Source: SZUA-430 sp046153995 | GTDB lineage: Bacteria; Pseudomonadota; Alphaproteobacteria; Micropepsales; Micropepsaceae | Reading direction: 5' to 3' | DNA length: 26,829 bases | Assembly: GCA_046153995.1 (NCBI GenBank) | Contig: JBJXEH010000261.1 | Span: 1-26,829, forward strand | The notes under the pieces: generated by a model | What the model was told of the DNA's origin: nothing | Database searches by the model: none | The model's input: the letters and a program-made list of their open reading frames with translations, nothing else | Part shown: positions 1-6,820 of the stretch, in pieces | Position numbering within the stretch: the stretch's first letter is position 1 | Layout: the number at the start of each line of letters is the position of its first letter | Translations under genes and position numbers: made by a program

Positions 1-281
1 TCTATGCGATCAATCTCGTCATGCAGGCGACACGCAAGGGCCTGGGAACGCGATTGATGCTGGCGATGGCCGAGGGATTGACCGGCAACGGATTTGCAGA
101 CGCGGGACTTTGGGTGCTGGAAAAGAACATCGGCGCGCGGTGGTTCTACGAGAGTCTCAGCGGGTCGATTGCGGCGCGGAACGAAAGCGATTTCGACGGC
201 ACGATGCTGGCGGAGTTAAGCTACGTCTGGCGCGACGTGCGCGATCTCAAGCAGGCGGCGGAGCGATTGCTCGCTGGTTAG
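1..281 (+). CDS. GNAT-family N-acetyltransferase, C-terminal part (5' end outside window)
   Basis: The reading frame is already open at the left edge, so only about the last 92 residues are visible. They carry the typical C-terminal half of a GNAT acetyltransferase. An acetyl-CoA pyrophosphate-binding loop of the R-x-x-G-x-G type appears as ATRKGLGTRLM. After it come a helix, the strand LWVLEKN, and the family-typical helix NIGARWFYESL. Members transfer an acetyl group from acetyl-CoA to an amine on a small molecule or protein; the substrate cannot be told from this fragment. The gene ends in TAG and is followed by a strong hairpin that may terminate it. The in-frame ATG at position 21 lies inside the domain and is not the true start. 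Confidence 0.8.
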   Translation, partial: YAINLVMQATRKGLGTRLMLAMAEGLTGNGFADAGLWVLEKNIGARWFYESLSGSIAARNESDFDGTMLAELSYVWRDVRDLKQAAERLLAG

Positions 282-604
282 CGACCCGCGCCTTGCCGGC
301 GACATGAAAAGGGCGGACCCACCCTCAAGTTACGCGAGGGTGGGATCCGCTTTCGGAGCCGCCCGCAGGACCTTGAGGAGAGACCGCGGCTCCGATGCGC
401 CGAACCTTCGTTAGCGGAAGGAACGCCGGCGCATTGTGAAAGATAGGAAGCGCAACGCTCCTCTTCCAAACAACAAAATTACATCCGCATCTGAACGTGC
501 GTTCACGCGAGCGCCTTGGAATCGACGCTTTGTTTTGATGATTGCTGCCGCCATCGACAGGCGTTTGCGACGGCTGTCGGTACCGCCAGTCTCGCACCAC
601 GCGC
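282..604. other. Non-coding stretch with several predicted stem-loops
   Basis: No credible gene lies between the acetyltransferase and the OYE gene. The stretch holds a run of stem-loops: 313-350 (a separate entry); 354-362 pairing with 386-394 (CGGAGCCGC/GCGGCTCCG); 396-402 pairing with 427-433 (TGCGCCG/CGGCGCA), with an inner CCTTC/GAAGG stem; and 555-579, with CGACAG/CTGTCG arms extended across one mismatch. The first three are adjacent with only 1-3 nt between them. That is more structure than a single terminator needs and could mean a small RNA of about 130-170 nt, but I recognise no known RNA family here. Confidence 0.5.
313..350. terminator. Strong stem-loop, probable bidirectional terminator
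   Basis: GCGGA-CCCACCCTC (313-326) pairs with GAGGGTGGG-ATCCGC (336-350), giving 14 base pairs with a single-base bulge and a 9-nt loop. On the plus strand it is followed by TTTCGG and lies 32 nt after the acetyltransferase stop. On the minus strand it is followed by CCTTTTC, the better U-tract. It could therefore end transcription from either side, or form the 3' end of a minus-strand small RNA. Confidence 0.6.
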
Positions 605-1897
605 TTAACGCCGCAACGCCTTCGCAGCCGCAGTTTCGTTTGCAGCATATTTGCGGAACGCTTGCAGCACGGTCATGCGCAAGTCCGGCTCCAGGCCGTC
701 GCCCATGCGCAGCAGCTGCAGGCAGTACCAGCCCTGCGCACCCCAGCCGTTGATCATCTTAAGCAATGTGATCGGCGAGTTCGGCCCGAGCCAACCGGGG
801 CCGACGCGCAGACGCTTTTCGTACGCGGGCAACGACGGCGTTTCGCCGGTAAGGAGCCGTTTCACCGATAGCGGATCGCCGCAGACGGGGCGGCCGATGC
901 CGATGAGTTGCGTGGCGCCCGCCGCCATCGCTTCTTCCATACCGGCGCGGGTGCGGAAGCCGCCTGTCACCATGAGCGGCATGCGGGCGACTTTCGCAAC
1001 GGCAGCCGCATAGTCGATGAAGTAGGCTTCCCGTGCGCGCGTGCTTTCGCGGACGCGCTCTTCGAAGACGGGTTCGAGGCCGGTGACGCCCGCCATTTTC
1101 GGCTGCTCGTAGCTCCCGCCGGAGACTTCGAGCAGATCAATGCCGGCGTCGTTCAGCAAGCCAACGACTTTCAAGCACTCTTCGCTGGTGAAGCCGCCCT
1201 TCTGGAAATCGGCGGAGTTGAGTTTCACCGACACGGCGAAGTCCGCGCCGGTTTTGGCGCGCACGGCCTTGACGGATTCCAGAAGCACGCGCGCACGGTT
1301 TTCGATCGAACCGCCCCACTCGTCTGTGCGCTGATTGACGCGCGGGCTCAAGAATTCCGACAGCAGATAGCCGTGGGCGGCGTGAATCTGCACGCCGGTG
1401 AAACCGACCTCGCGCGCGACGGCCGCTGTGTGGGCGAAGCGGTTGATTGTATCCCTCACTTCGTCGCCCGTCATCGCGCGAGGGTCGCCGAATTGGCCGC
1501 CGGGCAGCGCGAGCTTCACGGCCGACGGTGCGGACGGGTTGGGATTTACCGCCTTTGGCGTCTGGCGACCGGGGTGTGAGATTTGCGCCCACACTTGCGC
1601 GCCGCCCGACTTCGCGGCGGCTGTCCACGCCTTCAACGCGGCGATTTGCTCGGGCGATTGCGGGCCGTCGATGGCGACGTTGCCGGCGCGCTCAAGATGC
1701 TTGCGATCGATCTGAACGTTGCCGGTCAGGAGAAGGCCAAACCCGGCGTCCGCCCAGCGTTTGTAGAGGCGCGCGTGGCGATCGGTGGCGCGATTGAGGG
1801 GGTCGGCGAGGCCTTCCGTCATGGCGGCTTTGGCGAGGCGATTCGGCAGCACCTGCCCGCACGGCAGGCGCAGGGGTTCAGACAAAGGGCCGGACAT
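605..1897 (-). CDS. NADH:flavin oxidoreductase / Old Yellow Enzyme family protein
   Basis: This is a 430-residue, FMN-dependent TIM-barrel oxidoreductase of the Old Yellow Enzyme family, which typically reduces activated C=C bonds with NAD(P)H in the cytoplasm. Visible family signatures are ISHPGRQ (about residues 106-112), HAAHGYLLSEFLSP (172-185), DEWGGS followed by the ENRAR helix (192-203), and a C-terminal phosphate-binding segment ending GIGRPVCGDP. The frame is open further upstream, but I place the start at 1897: this ATG gives the usual N-terminus (LSEPLRLPCGQVLPNRLAKAAM) and follows a GGAG ribosome binding site at about 8 nt. The length suits single-domain OYEs without the extra iron-sulfur and second flavin domains of dienoyl-CoA reductases. 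It is divergent from parE. The substrate is unknown. Confidence 0.9.
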   Translation of the reverse strand: MSGPLSEPLRLPCGQVLPNRLAKAAMTEGLADPLNRATDRHARLYKRWADAGFGLLLTGNVQIDRKHLERAGNVAIDGPQSPEQIAALKAWTAAAKSGGAQVWAQISHPGRQTPKAVNPNPSAPSAVKLALPGGQFGDPRAMTGDEVRDTINRFAHTAAVAREVGFTGVQIHAAHGYLLSEFLSPRVNQRTDEWGGSIENRARVLLESVKAVRAKTGADFAVSVKLNSADFQKGGFTSEECLKVVGLLNDAGIDLLEVSGGSYEQPKMAGVTGLEPVFEERVRESTRAREAYFIDYAAAVAKVARMPLMVTGGFRTRAGMEEAMAAGATQLIGIGRPVCGDPLSVKRLLTGETPSLPAYEKRLRVGPGWLGPNSPITLLKMINGWGAQGWYCLQLLRMGDGLEPDLRMTVLQAFRKYAANETAAAKALRR

Positions 1898-2042
1898 TGC
1901 GTACTCCAAGGGCAATCGCGTGTTCGGGTGCAGGTTGCGCGGTGGCGGTTTGCTGCGCAATAGGTGTGCGGATTTCTCCGGATAGGCCGCGATTGCGCGG
2001 AATCCGGGGCGTGTGTGCCTTAGAATGCATCGCATGTCAGCC

Positions 2043-2070
2043 CTTGTTCGCCGGGCGAAGCCGCTATATT
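2043..2070 (+). promoter_or_regulatory. Candidate sigma-70 promoter of parE
   Basis: CTTGTT (2043-2048), 16 nt, then TATATT (2065-2070) resembles the alphaproteobacterial CTTGAC/TATAAT promoter. It lies about 35 nt before the parE start, inside the 207-bp divergent gap shared with the OYE gene. I found no equally clear promoter for the OYE gene on the other strand. The call rests on inspection only. Confidence 0.45.
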
Positions 2071-2104
2071 CCCCCGCGATTCCTATCAGTCAGCGAGTGT
2101 GTCG

Positions 2105-4093
2105 ATGGCCAAACCTGCCGCCAAATCCGATCTCTTTGAAAACGACGGCGCGGACAACACTTCGCGCGCATACTCCGCAAAGGACATCGAGGTTCTCGAA
2201 GGGCTTGAGCCGGTTCGCCGGCGGCCGGGCATGTATATCGGCGGCACGGACGAGCGCGCGCTGCACCACTTGGCGTCGGAAGTCATCGACAACGCGATGG
2301 ACGAAGCGGTCGCAGGGCATGCGAACTGGATCGAGATCGTGCTCGAGGCCGGGAACATTATGACCGTGCGCGACAATGGGCGCGGCATTCCGGTCGATCC
2401 ACATCCGAAGTTCAAGCCGAAGTCGGCGCTGGAGATCATCTTCACGACGCTGCATTCGGGCGGCAAGTTTCAGACCGGAGCCTACGAGACCAGCGGCGGC
2501 TTGCACGGCGTCGGCGCCTCCGTCGTCAACGCGTTGTCCGAGTGGCTTGAGGTCGAGGTCGCGCGCGACCGTAATCTTTGGGCGCAGCGGTACGAGCGCG
2601 GCAATCCGGTGACGAAGCTCAAGGACATGGGCTCGGTGCACAACCGGCGCGGTACCACCGTGCGGTTCAAGCCGGACGTGAAGATTTTCGGACCGGATGC
2701 GCATTTCAAGCCGTCGCGGCTTTATCGCGCGGCGCGGTCGAAGGCTTATCTGTTCCGCGGGGTCGAGATCCGTTGGTCGTGCGCGCCGGAGTTGATTCAC
2801 AGCAACGATACGACGCCGGCCGATGATACGCTGCATTTCCCCGGCGGGCTTTCCGATTATCTTGAGAGCATCATCGGCAAGGCTTCGACCGTGACGCCGC
2901 GGCCGTTCGCGGGGCGGATCGACTCCAAGGACAAGGGTATCGTCGAATGGGCCGTGACGTGGTCGCCGTCGATCGATCCGTTCATGAATTCGTACTGCAA
3001 TACCATCCCGACGCCGCAGGGCGGCACGCATGACAACGGGTTTCGATCGGCGCTGGCGAAGTCACTGCGCGCGTATGGCGAACTCACCAACAACCGCAAG
3101 GCGCCGCAGATCACCGCCGAAGACGTGATGTCTCAGGCGCAAGCGATGCTGTCGATCTTTATCCGCGAGCCGCAGTTTCAGGGACAGACAAAGGACAAAC
3201 TGTCGAACCCCGAGGCGCAGCGTTTGGTCGAGGGCGTCATCAAGGACCACCTCGATCACTGGCTTGCGGATTCGCCCAACGATGCGAACAAGCTGCTCAC
3301 CTTCACGATCGAGCAGGCAGAAGACCGCATCCGCCGACGGCAGGAGAAAGAGGTCAGCCGGCAGAGCGCAACGCGCAAGCTGCGCCTTCCCGGCAAGCTT
3401 GCCGATTGTTCGTCCGGGTCGCCGGAGGATACCGAACTGTTCTTGGTCGAAGGCGACTCGGCGGGCGGTTCGGCGAAGCAAGCGCGCGATCGCAACACGC
3501 AGGCGGTGCTGCCGCTGCGCGGTAAGATTTTGAACGTCGCCAGTGCGGCGGCGGGAAAGCTGGCGCAGAACCAGGAACTTTCGGACCTGATGCAGGCGAT
3601 CGGATGCGGCACGGGCGACAAGTTTCGCGAGGAAGATCTTCGCTACGGCAAGATCATCATCATGACCGACGCCGACGTCGACGGCGCGCATATCGCGTCG
3701 CTGCTCGTCACGTTCTTCTATCGCGAGCTGCGTGGTGCGATTGAGCGTGGGCGGATTTATCTCGCGATGCCGCCGCTCTACAGGCTGACGCACGGCAGCA
3801 AGACGGTCTATGCGCGCGATGATGTGCAACGCGACGAGATGATCAAGAAAGAATTCAAGGCCAACGCGAAGGTCGAGATCGGCCGCTTCAAGGGTCTGGG
3901 CGAAATGAACCCGGCGCAGTTGAAGGAAACGACGATGAAGCCGGGGATGCGGACGCTGCTCAAGGTCGTGATCGCCGACGACGATAAGGTCGAGACCGAG
4001 GACCTCGTCGAACGGCTGATGGGCAAAAAGCCGGAGCTGCGCTTCCAGTACATTCAGGAACACGCGCAGTTCGCGAAAGACATCGACGTCTAG
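2105..4093 (+). CDS. parE: DNA topoisomerase IV subunit B (ParE)
   Basis: This ATPase subunit of topoisomerase IV works with ParC to unlink daughter chromosomes; it is 662 residues long. The GHKL ATPase domain shows the Mg-binding helix EVIDNAMDEA (about 59-68), DNGRGIP (90-96) and the glycine lid SGGLHGVGASVVNAL. The TOPRIM domain shows LFLVEGDSAGGSAKQARDR (around 445-465), PLRGKILNV and MTDADVDGAH (about 519), followed by GRFKGLGEMNPAQL. PHPKFKPKSALEIIFTTLHSGGKF and the missing long GyrB insertions fit alphaproteobacterial ParE better than GyrB. A GTG six bases upstream (2099) is an alternative start; I prefer ATG 2105, which has a weak GCGAG 7 nt upstream. A macrodomain gene begins 6 nt after its stop, so the two may be cotranscribed. 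Confidence 0.93.
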   Translation: MAKPAAKSDLFENDGADNTSRAYSAKDIEVLEGLEPVRRRPGMYIGGTDERALHHLASEVIDNAMDEAVAGHANWIEIVLEAGNIMTVRDNGRGIPVDPHPKFKPKSALEIIFTTLHSGGKFQTGAYETSGGLHGVGASVVNALSEWLEVEVARDRNLWAQRYERGNPVTKLKDMGSVHNRRGTTVRFKPDVKIFGPDAHFKPSRLYRAARSKAYLFRGVEIRWSCAPELIHSNDTTPADDTLHFPGGLSDYLESIIGKASTVTPRPFAGRIDSKDKGIVEWAVTWSPSIDPFMNSYCNTIPTPQGGTHDNGFRSALAKSLRAYGELTNNRKAPQITAEDVMSQAQAMLSIFIREPQFQGQTKDKLSNPEAQRLVEGVIKDHLDHWLADSPNDANKLLTFTIEQAEDRIRRRQEKEVSRQSATRKLRLPGKLADCSSGSPEDTELFLVEGDSAGGSAKQARDRNTQAVLPLRGKILNVASAAAGKLAQNQELSDLMQAIGCGTGDKFREEDLRYGKIIIMTDADVDGAHIASLLVTFFYRELRGAIERGRIYLAMPPLYRLTHGSKTVYARDDVQRDEMIKKEFKANAKVEIGRFKGLGEMNPAQLKETTMKPGMRTLLKVVIADDDKVETEDLVERLMGKKPELRFQYIQEHAQFAKDIDV

Positions 4094-4099
4094 CGTGCC

Positions 4100-4632
4100 A
4101 TGAGCGCGCCATCTTCGCGTTTGGCGGTCGTTCGAGCGGACATCACGACGCTTGAGGTGGATGCGATCGTCAACGCGGCGAACAGCAGGTTGATCCCTGG
4201 CGGCGGCGTCGATGGTGCGATCAACAAGGCGGCGGGGCCGGAGCTTGGTCGCGCGATGATGGCGATCGGACGCTGTCCGACGGGAGAGGCGGTTGTCACG
4301 CCCGGGTTCAAGCTCGCCGCGCGGCATGTCATTCACACCGTCGCGCCGGTGTTTGCGCAGCACAAAGAAGCAGACGTCTGGCGGCTGCTCACCAATTGCT
4401 ACCATAACAGTTTGGTGCTTGCGGTTGCGCATGGCGCGGCAGCGATCGCGTTTCCCAGCTTGGGCTCCGGCGTCTACGGCATTCCGATCTCTCGGGCAGC
4501 CGGCGTCGCGGTGGACGCGGTGCTTCAGCATGCGGTGGGCACGACATGCCATCGCGCATCGTGTTTTGCTGCTTCTCGGACGCGGATGCGGAACACTATC
4601 GGGCGGCGTTGGCCGAGAGGAGAAGCGCATGA
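4100..4632 (+). pseudogene. Macrodomain (ADP-ribose-binding / O-acetyl-ADP-ribose deacetylase-like) gene with a frameshift
   Basis: From ATG 4100 the frame encodes a clear macrodomain: VNAANS (24-29), the loop GGGVDGAIN (34-42, where YmdB-like enzymes usually read DGAIH), PTGEAVVT, and FPSLGSGVYGIP. Family members bind ADP-ribose and often hydrolyse O-acetyl-ADP-ribose or mono-ADP-ribosylated proteins. After about residue 148 (near 4540-4546) the homology moves to another frame, which reads PSRIVFCCFSDADAEHYRAA and ends at TGA 4630-4632, the normal family C-terminus. Adding one base there restores a protein of about 177 residues whose stop overlaps the next ATG as ATGA. Left as it is, the frame runs on to 5131 with a meaningless tail across two other genes. 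This is either a real inactivation or a one-base assembly error. The gene directly follows parE. Confidence 0.8.
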
Positions 4633-4856
4633 ACCGATTGCAGAAGTTCATTCTTTCGCTGATGCCGAAGGCTTGGGCAAAGTCGGCGGAGGCAGACTCT
4701 CGTGCGTGGACGCTCACGTGCGAAGCGTGCGGACACGGGCAATCGGTTTGGGACGCAGGCGGCATCCGTTGGAAGGCGGTCGGGAATTCGCGCAACTACC
4801 GCCGCTGCGTCAAATGCCGCGCCTTGAGCTGGCAGAAGCTGTCGCGCAAGCCCTAG
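4629..4856 (+). CDS. Small zinc-ribbon-like hypothetical protein
   Basis: This 75-residue protein of unknown function carries CEAC and, 25 residues later, CVKC: a CX2C-X25-CX2C pattern expected to bind one zinc ion as a ribbon. Between them is the conserved-looking segment SVWDAGGIRWKAVGN. The N-terminus is a short amphipathic stretch (MNRLQKFILSLMPKAW); there is no signal peptide or clear membrane span. The start at 4629 overlaps the frame-corrected stop of the macrodomain gene as ATGA, implying that the two were translationally coupled and perhaps work in one pathway. Its TAG stop overlaps the stop codon of the convergent gene within a CTAG palindrome. It resembles unnamed alphaproteobacterial proteins; I assign no function. 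Confidence 0.75.
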   Translation: MNRLQKFILSLMPKAWAKSAEADSRAWTLTCEACGHGQSVWDAGGIRWKAVGNSRNYRRCVKCRALSWQKLSRKP

Positions 4857-5104
4857 GCCCGTGCTTTTGCGCGCTCTTCGCGCATGACGGCGAGCGCTAT
4901 GATGGTGCAGGTCGGGACGAAGGCGTCGATCTGCTCGGTCGGGTCGATCGCTTCCAGCAGATAGAACAGGCCCTTCCAGCCAAAGAGGATGACCGCAACC
5001 GTCGTGCCGATCAGTTCGCCGGCGTAGGGGAACGGGAGGAGGAAGCGGCCGATCGTGAAATCGAAGCCGTCGACCGCGATCGCTATCAGCAGTTTCCACC
5101 ACAT
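4853..5104 (-). CDS. Small hypothetical membrane protein
   Basis: The protein has 83 residues and no recognised function. It has three hydrophobic stretches: the N-terminus (WWKLLIAIAV), the middle (ELIGTTVAVILFGWKGLFYL) and the C-terminal part (FVPTCTIIALAVM). They are broken by short acidic turns (DGFDF, EAIDPTEQID), and the tail is basic (REERAKARA). This suggests a two- or three-pass inner-membrane protein. The start at 5104 follows a purine-rich GGGAAA about 8 nt upstream. It converges on the zinc-ribbon gene, with the two stop codons overlapping. Unknown alphaproteobacterial membrane proteins with a similar FDFTIGR / DPTEQIDAFVPT layout exist as far as I recall, so I take it as a real gene. 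Confidence 0.65.
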   Translation of the reverse strand: MWWKLLIAIAVDGFDFTIGRFLLPFPYAGELIGTTVAVILFGWKGLFYLLEAIDPTEQIDAFVPTCTIIALAVMREERAKARA

Positions 5105-5180
5105 GAGTCGTTTCCCGTTTTCGTGCGCTGACGAAGCGTCCCAGGGAATTGTGGCTGCTTTTGGATCGCGTGACTGTCGG

Positions 5181-5990
5181 TTACGCCACTTCGCTGCGAC
5201 GGCGGCGGAACGGGTAGATCAGTTGGCCGATGATGCCTTTCGGCACCGGGTCGGCGGTGCCGAATTCTTCAGGTTGACGGCCCTTGGGCATGTAGAACGT
5301 TCCGAAGACGATGTCCCAGATCGGAAAGAAGCCGGCGAAATTCTTGTCTTGGCCTTCCGCTTCGCTGGTGTGGTGCCAACGGTGGAAGGCGGGGCTTGCG
5401 ATCAGGTAGCGGAACGGGCCGTAGGTCCAGTTCAGGTTCGCGTGCAGCGTGATGGCGTAGATCGTCGTGAAGACGGTGAAGAATGCGACGGCGCCGACGT
5501 TGTAGCCGAGGGCAACGATGGGAACCGCCTGCACGGTGCGGGATATGATGTCGTTCACCGGGTGGAGGCGAACGCTCGAAAGCCAGTCGAGGTCCTGCGA
5601 CGAATGGTGGATCGCGTGGAAATTCCAGCGCCAGCCGCCATGAAACCACCGGTGCAGCCAATAACCGATGAAATCGCCGATGACGAATATCTGGATCGCC
5701 TGCACCCAGAGCGGTTGGGCGGCAAGCTGGCCCCGCCCCTCGGCCAGCGTCTTCAGGTCCTTCAGTTCGATGCCGTTGGCGATGGCGATCGGGATCAGGG
5801 CGATGCCGACGGCAACGGGCGTGATCGCGCGGGTGACGAGCGGCGTGAAGCCCCAATAGAGGACGTCCGTGAGGAAGCCCCGGCGGAGTGTTTTCTGCCC
5901 CTTCACCGACGGCCAAATCTTCTGCAAGACGAAGAAGACGACCGACAGGATGACGAAGCCGATGGCGATGCTTTGTAGGGTTGGCGTCAT
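5181..5990 (-). CDS. Sterol desaturase / fatty acid hydroxylase superfamily protein
   Basis: This is a 269-residue integral membrane di-iron oxygenase. The histidine boxes that hold the iron pair are all present: HRWFH (113-117), HAIHHSS (125-131), a single histidine in TLHANLNW (about 183), and HRWHHTSE (203-210). Hydrophobic segments occur at about residues 5-24, 54-71, 98-112 and 154-180. Such enzymes hydroxylate or desaturate lipids, sterols, hopanoids or carotenoids; the substrate cannot be chosen from the sequence. The C-terminal segment FFPIWDIVFGTFYMPKGRQP is typical of bacterial members. The spacing before the start shows no good Shine-Dalgarno sequence. It lies 67 bp downstream of the secreted-protein gene on the same strand, and the two may form an operon. 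Confidence 0.9.
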   Translation of the reverse strand: MTPTLQSIAIGFVILSVVFFVLQKIWPSVKGQKTLRRGFLTDVLYWGFTPLVTRAITPVAVGIALIPIAIANGIELKDLKTLAEGRGQLAAQPLWVQAIQIFVIGDFIGYWLHRWFHGGWRWNFHAIHHSSQDLDWLSSVRLHPVNDIISRTVQAVPIVALGYNVGAVAFFTVFTTIYAITLHANLNWTYGPFRYLIASPAFHRWHHTSEAEGQDKNFAGFFPIWDIVFGTFYMPKGRQPEEFGTADPVPKGIIGQLIYPFRRRRSEVA

Positions 5991-6057
5991 GCCTTGAAGC
6001 TTTGCGCACCCGGCGCTGAAGTTTCAACGGCCCGGGCGCGCCAGTTCCGTCGCGCGG

Positions 6058-6603
6058 CTATTTTTTCTTGGTGTAGATCAGGTCGAAGGAGGGGGCGAAG
6101 GTTTTGCCGCCGTCGGTGGAGAGCGTGCCGGATTGGCGGATGGTTCCATCGGGGCGGGGCTCGAAAGTCATTGTCATGATCGCCCTCTGCTTTTGGGGCG
6201 TTGAGATGTCGTCGGCGCGGAACTCCATCTTCGCGCCGGTCCAAGCGCCGATGTAGTGGACCTGGTCACCTGTCGAGTCGATCCAGGTTTGGTGCCATTT
6301 GCCGTCGGCTTGGTCGTAGACGTTAAGCGAATGGCCGGAGCCGCCGGACTTGCTCGCCCAGTTTTCGAAGATGACGCAGCCTTTGTCCAACAACTCGATC
6401 TTGCTGTCGCCGGCGGGCGCCCCATCCTTCGTCCGAGTTACATCCCATTCGCCGACCCAGAACCTGAACTGTTTGTACTCGGGTCCCGGACAGGCGTAGT
6501 TCGGAGGCGGCTGCTGGGCAGGCGGCGGTGGAGCCGGTGTTGGATCGGCTACAGCGGTGGATACGGCCGCGGTCAGTACAATTGCGACAGTAATGTTGCG
6601 CAT
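6058..6603 (-). CDS. Secreted hypothetical protein with FWVGEWDVT motif (DUF1579-like)
   Basis: The protein has 181 residues. It begins with a signal peptide (MRNITVAIVLTAAVSTAVA, cleavage probably before DP), then a proline-rich linker (about 21-33), then a globular domain opening with FRFWVGEWDVT. That motif, together with alternating beta-rich segments (LLDKGCVIFENW, GKWHQTWIDSTGDQVHYIG), recalls DUF1579-like beta-barrel proteins of unknown function. Two cysteines (in NYACPG and DKGCVIF) could form a disulfide in the periplasm. I place the start at 6603 because the ATG lies 8 nt after a strong GAGGGG Shine-Dalgarno and opens directly into the signal peptide; the frame is open further upstream without support. 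It is divergent from the helicase gene. The family call is tentative. Confidence 0.75.
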   Translation of the reverse strand: MRNITVAIVLTAAVSTAVADPTPAPPPPAQQPPPNYACPGPEYKQFRFWVGEWDVTRTKDGAPAGDSKIELLDKGCVIFENWASKSGGSGHSLNVYDQADGKWHQTWIDSTGDQVHYIGAWTGAKMEFRADDISTPQKQRAIMTMTFEPRPDGTIRQSGTLSTDGGKTFAPSFDLIYTKKK

Positions 6604-6668
6604 GATGTTCCCCTCTTTGCTGTGGTTGACGTTAGCGGGGTTGGGAGAAACCTTGGGTTCACCTTTCA

Positions 6669-6696
6669 TTGACATTCTGGCTCTGTGCATTATGTT
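6669..6696 (+). promoter_or_regulatory. Candidate sigma-70 promoter of the DEAD-box helicase gene
   Basis: A perfect TTGACA (6669-6674) is followed after 16 nt by TATGTT (6691-6696). Transcription would start near 6703, leaving an untranslated leader of about 118 nt before ATG 6821. It lies in the divergent gap shared with the secreted-protein gene. Confidence 0.55.
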
Positions 6697-6702
6697 GCAA
6701 CG

Positions 6703-6820
6703 CAATAGCTGATCGCGCGCGAGTCGCGCGGAGCGGACCGTTATGCGGTTGGTTTGCCTCGCGAGAGAGGCGTTCCGGCCTTGGAAACAAAGCCCTCTCG
6801 CCGGAGTTGATTGAAGTCTG
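6703..6820 (+). promoter_or_regulatory. Structured 5' leader of the DEAD-box helicase mRNA
   Basis: Between the predicted transcription start and the start codon lie three small hairpins: CGCGCG 6714-6719 with 6725-6730; GACCG/CGGTT around 6736-6750; and GCCTC 6756-6760 with GAGGC 6767-6771. The ribosome binding site is poor: GAAG lies only 4 nt before the ATG, and the better GGAG is 14 nt away. Long structured leaders are known for cold-induced RNA helicases in other bacteria; that this one is regulatory is my inference. Confidence 0.4.

Noticed and set aside
396..433. GGAAGGAA motif resembling the tetraloop region of SRP (4.5S) RNA
   Set aside because: The flanking conserved bases of the SRP RNA core (the GGUCAGGUCC side and the AGCAGCC side) are absent, and the helix pairing differs.
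3062..4795. A 577-codon open frame on the minus strand opposite parE and the macrodomain gene
   Set aside because: It is antisense to well-conserved coding sequence, has Arg/Ala/His-rich composition typical of GC-rich shadow frames, and has no recognisable domain.
4100..5131. A 343-residue fusion of a macrodomain with an unknown C-terminal domain
   Set aside because: The sequence after about residue 148 is unlike any domain, overlaps the zinc-ribbon gene and lies antisense to the membrane-protein gene, while the true macrodomain end is found in another frame. A frameshift explains it better.
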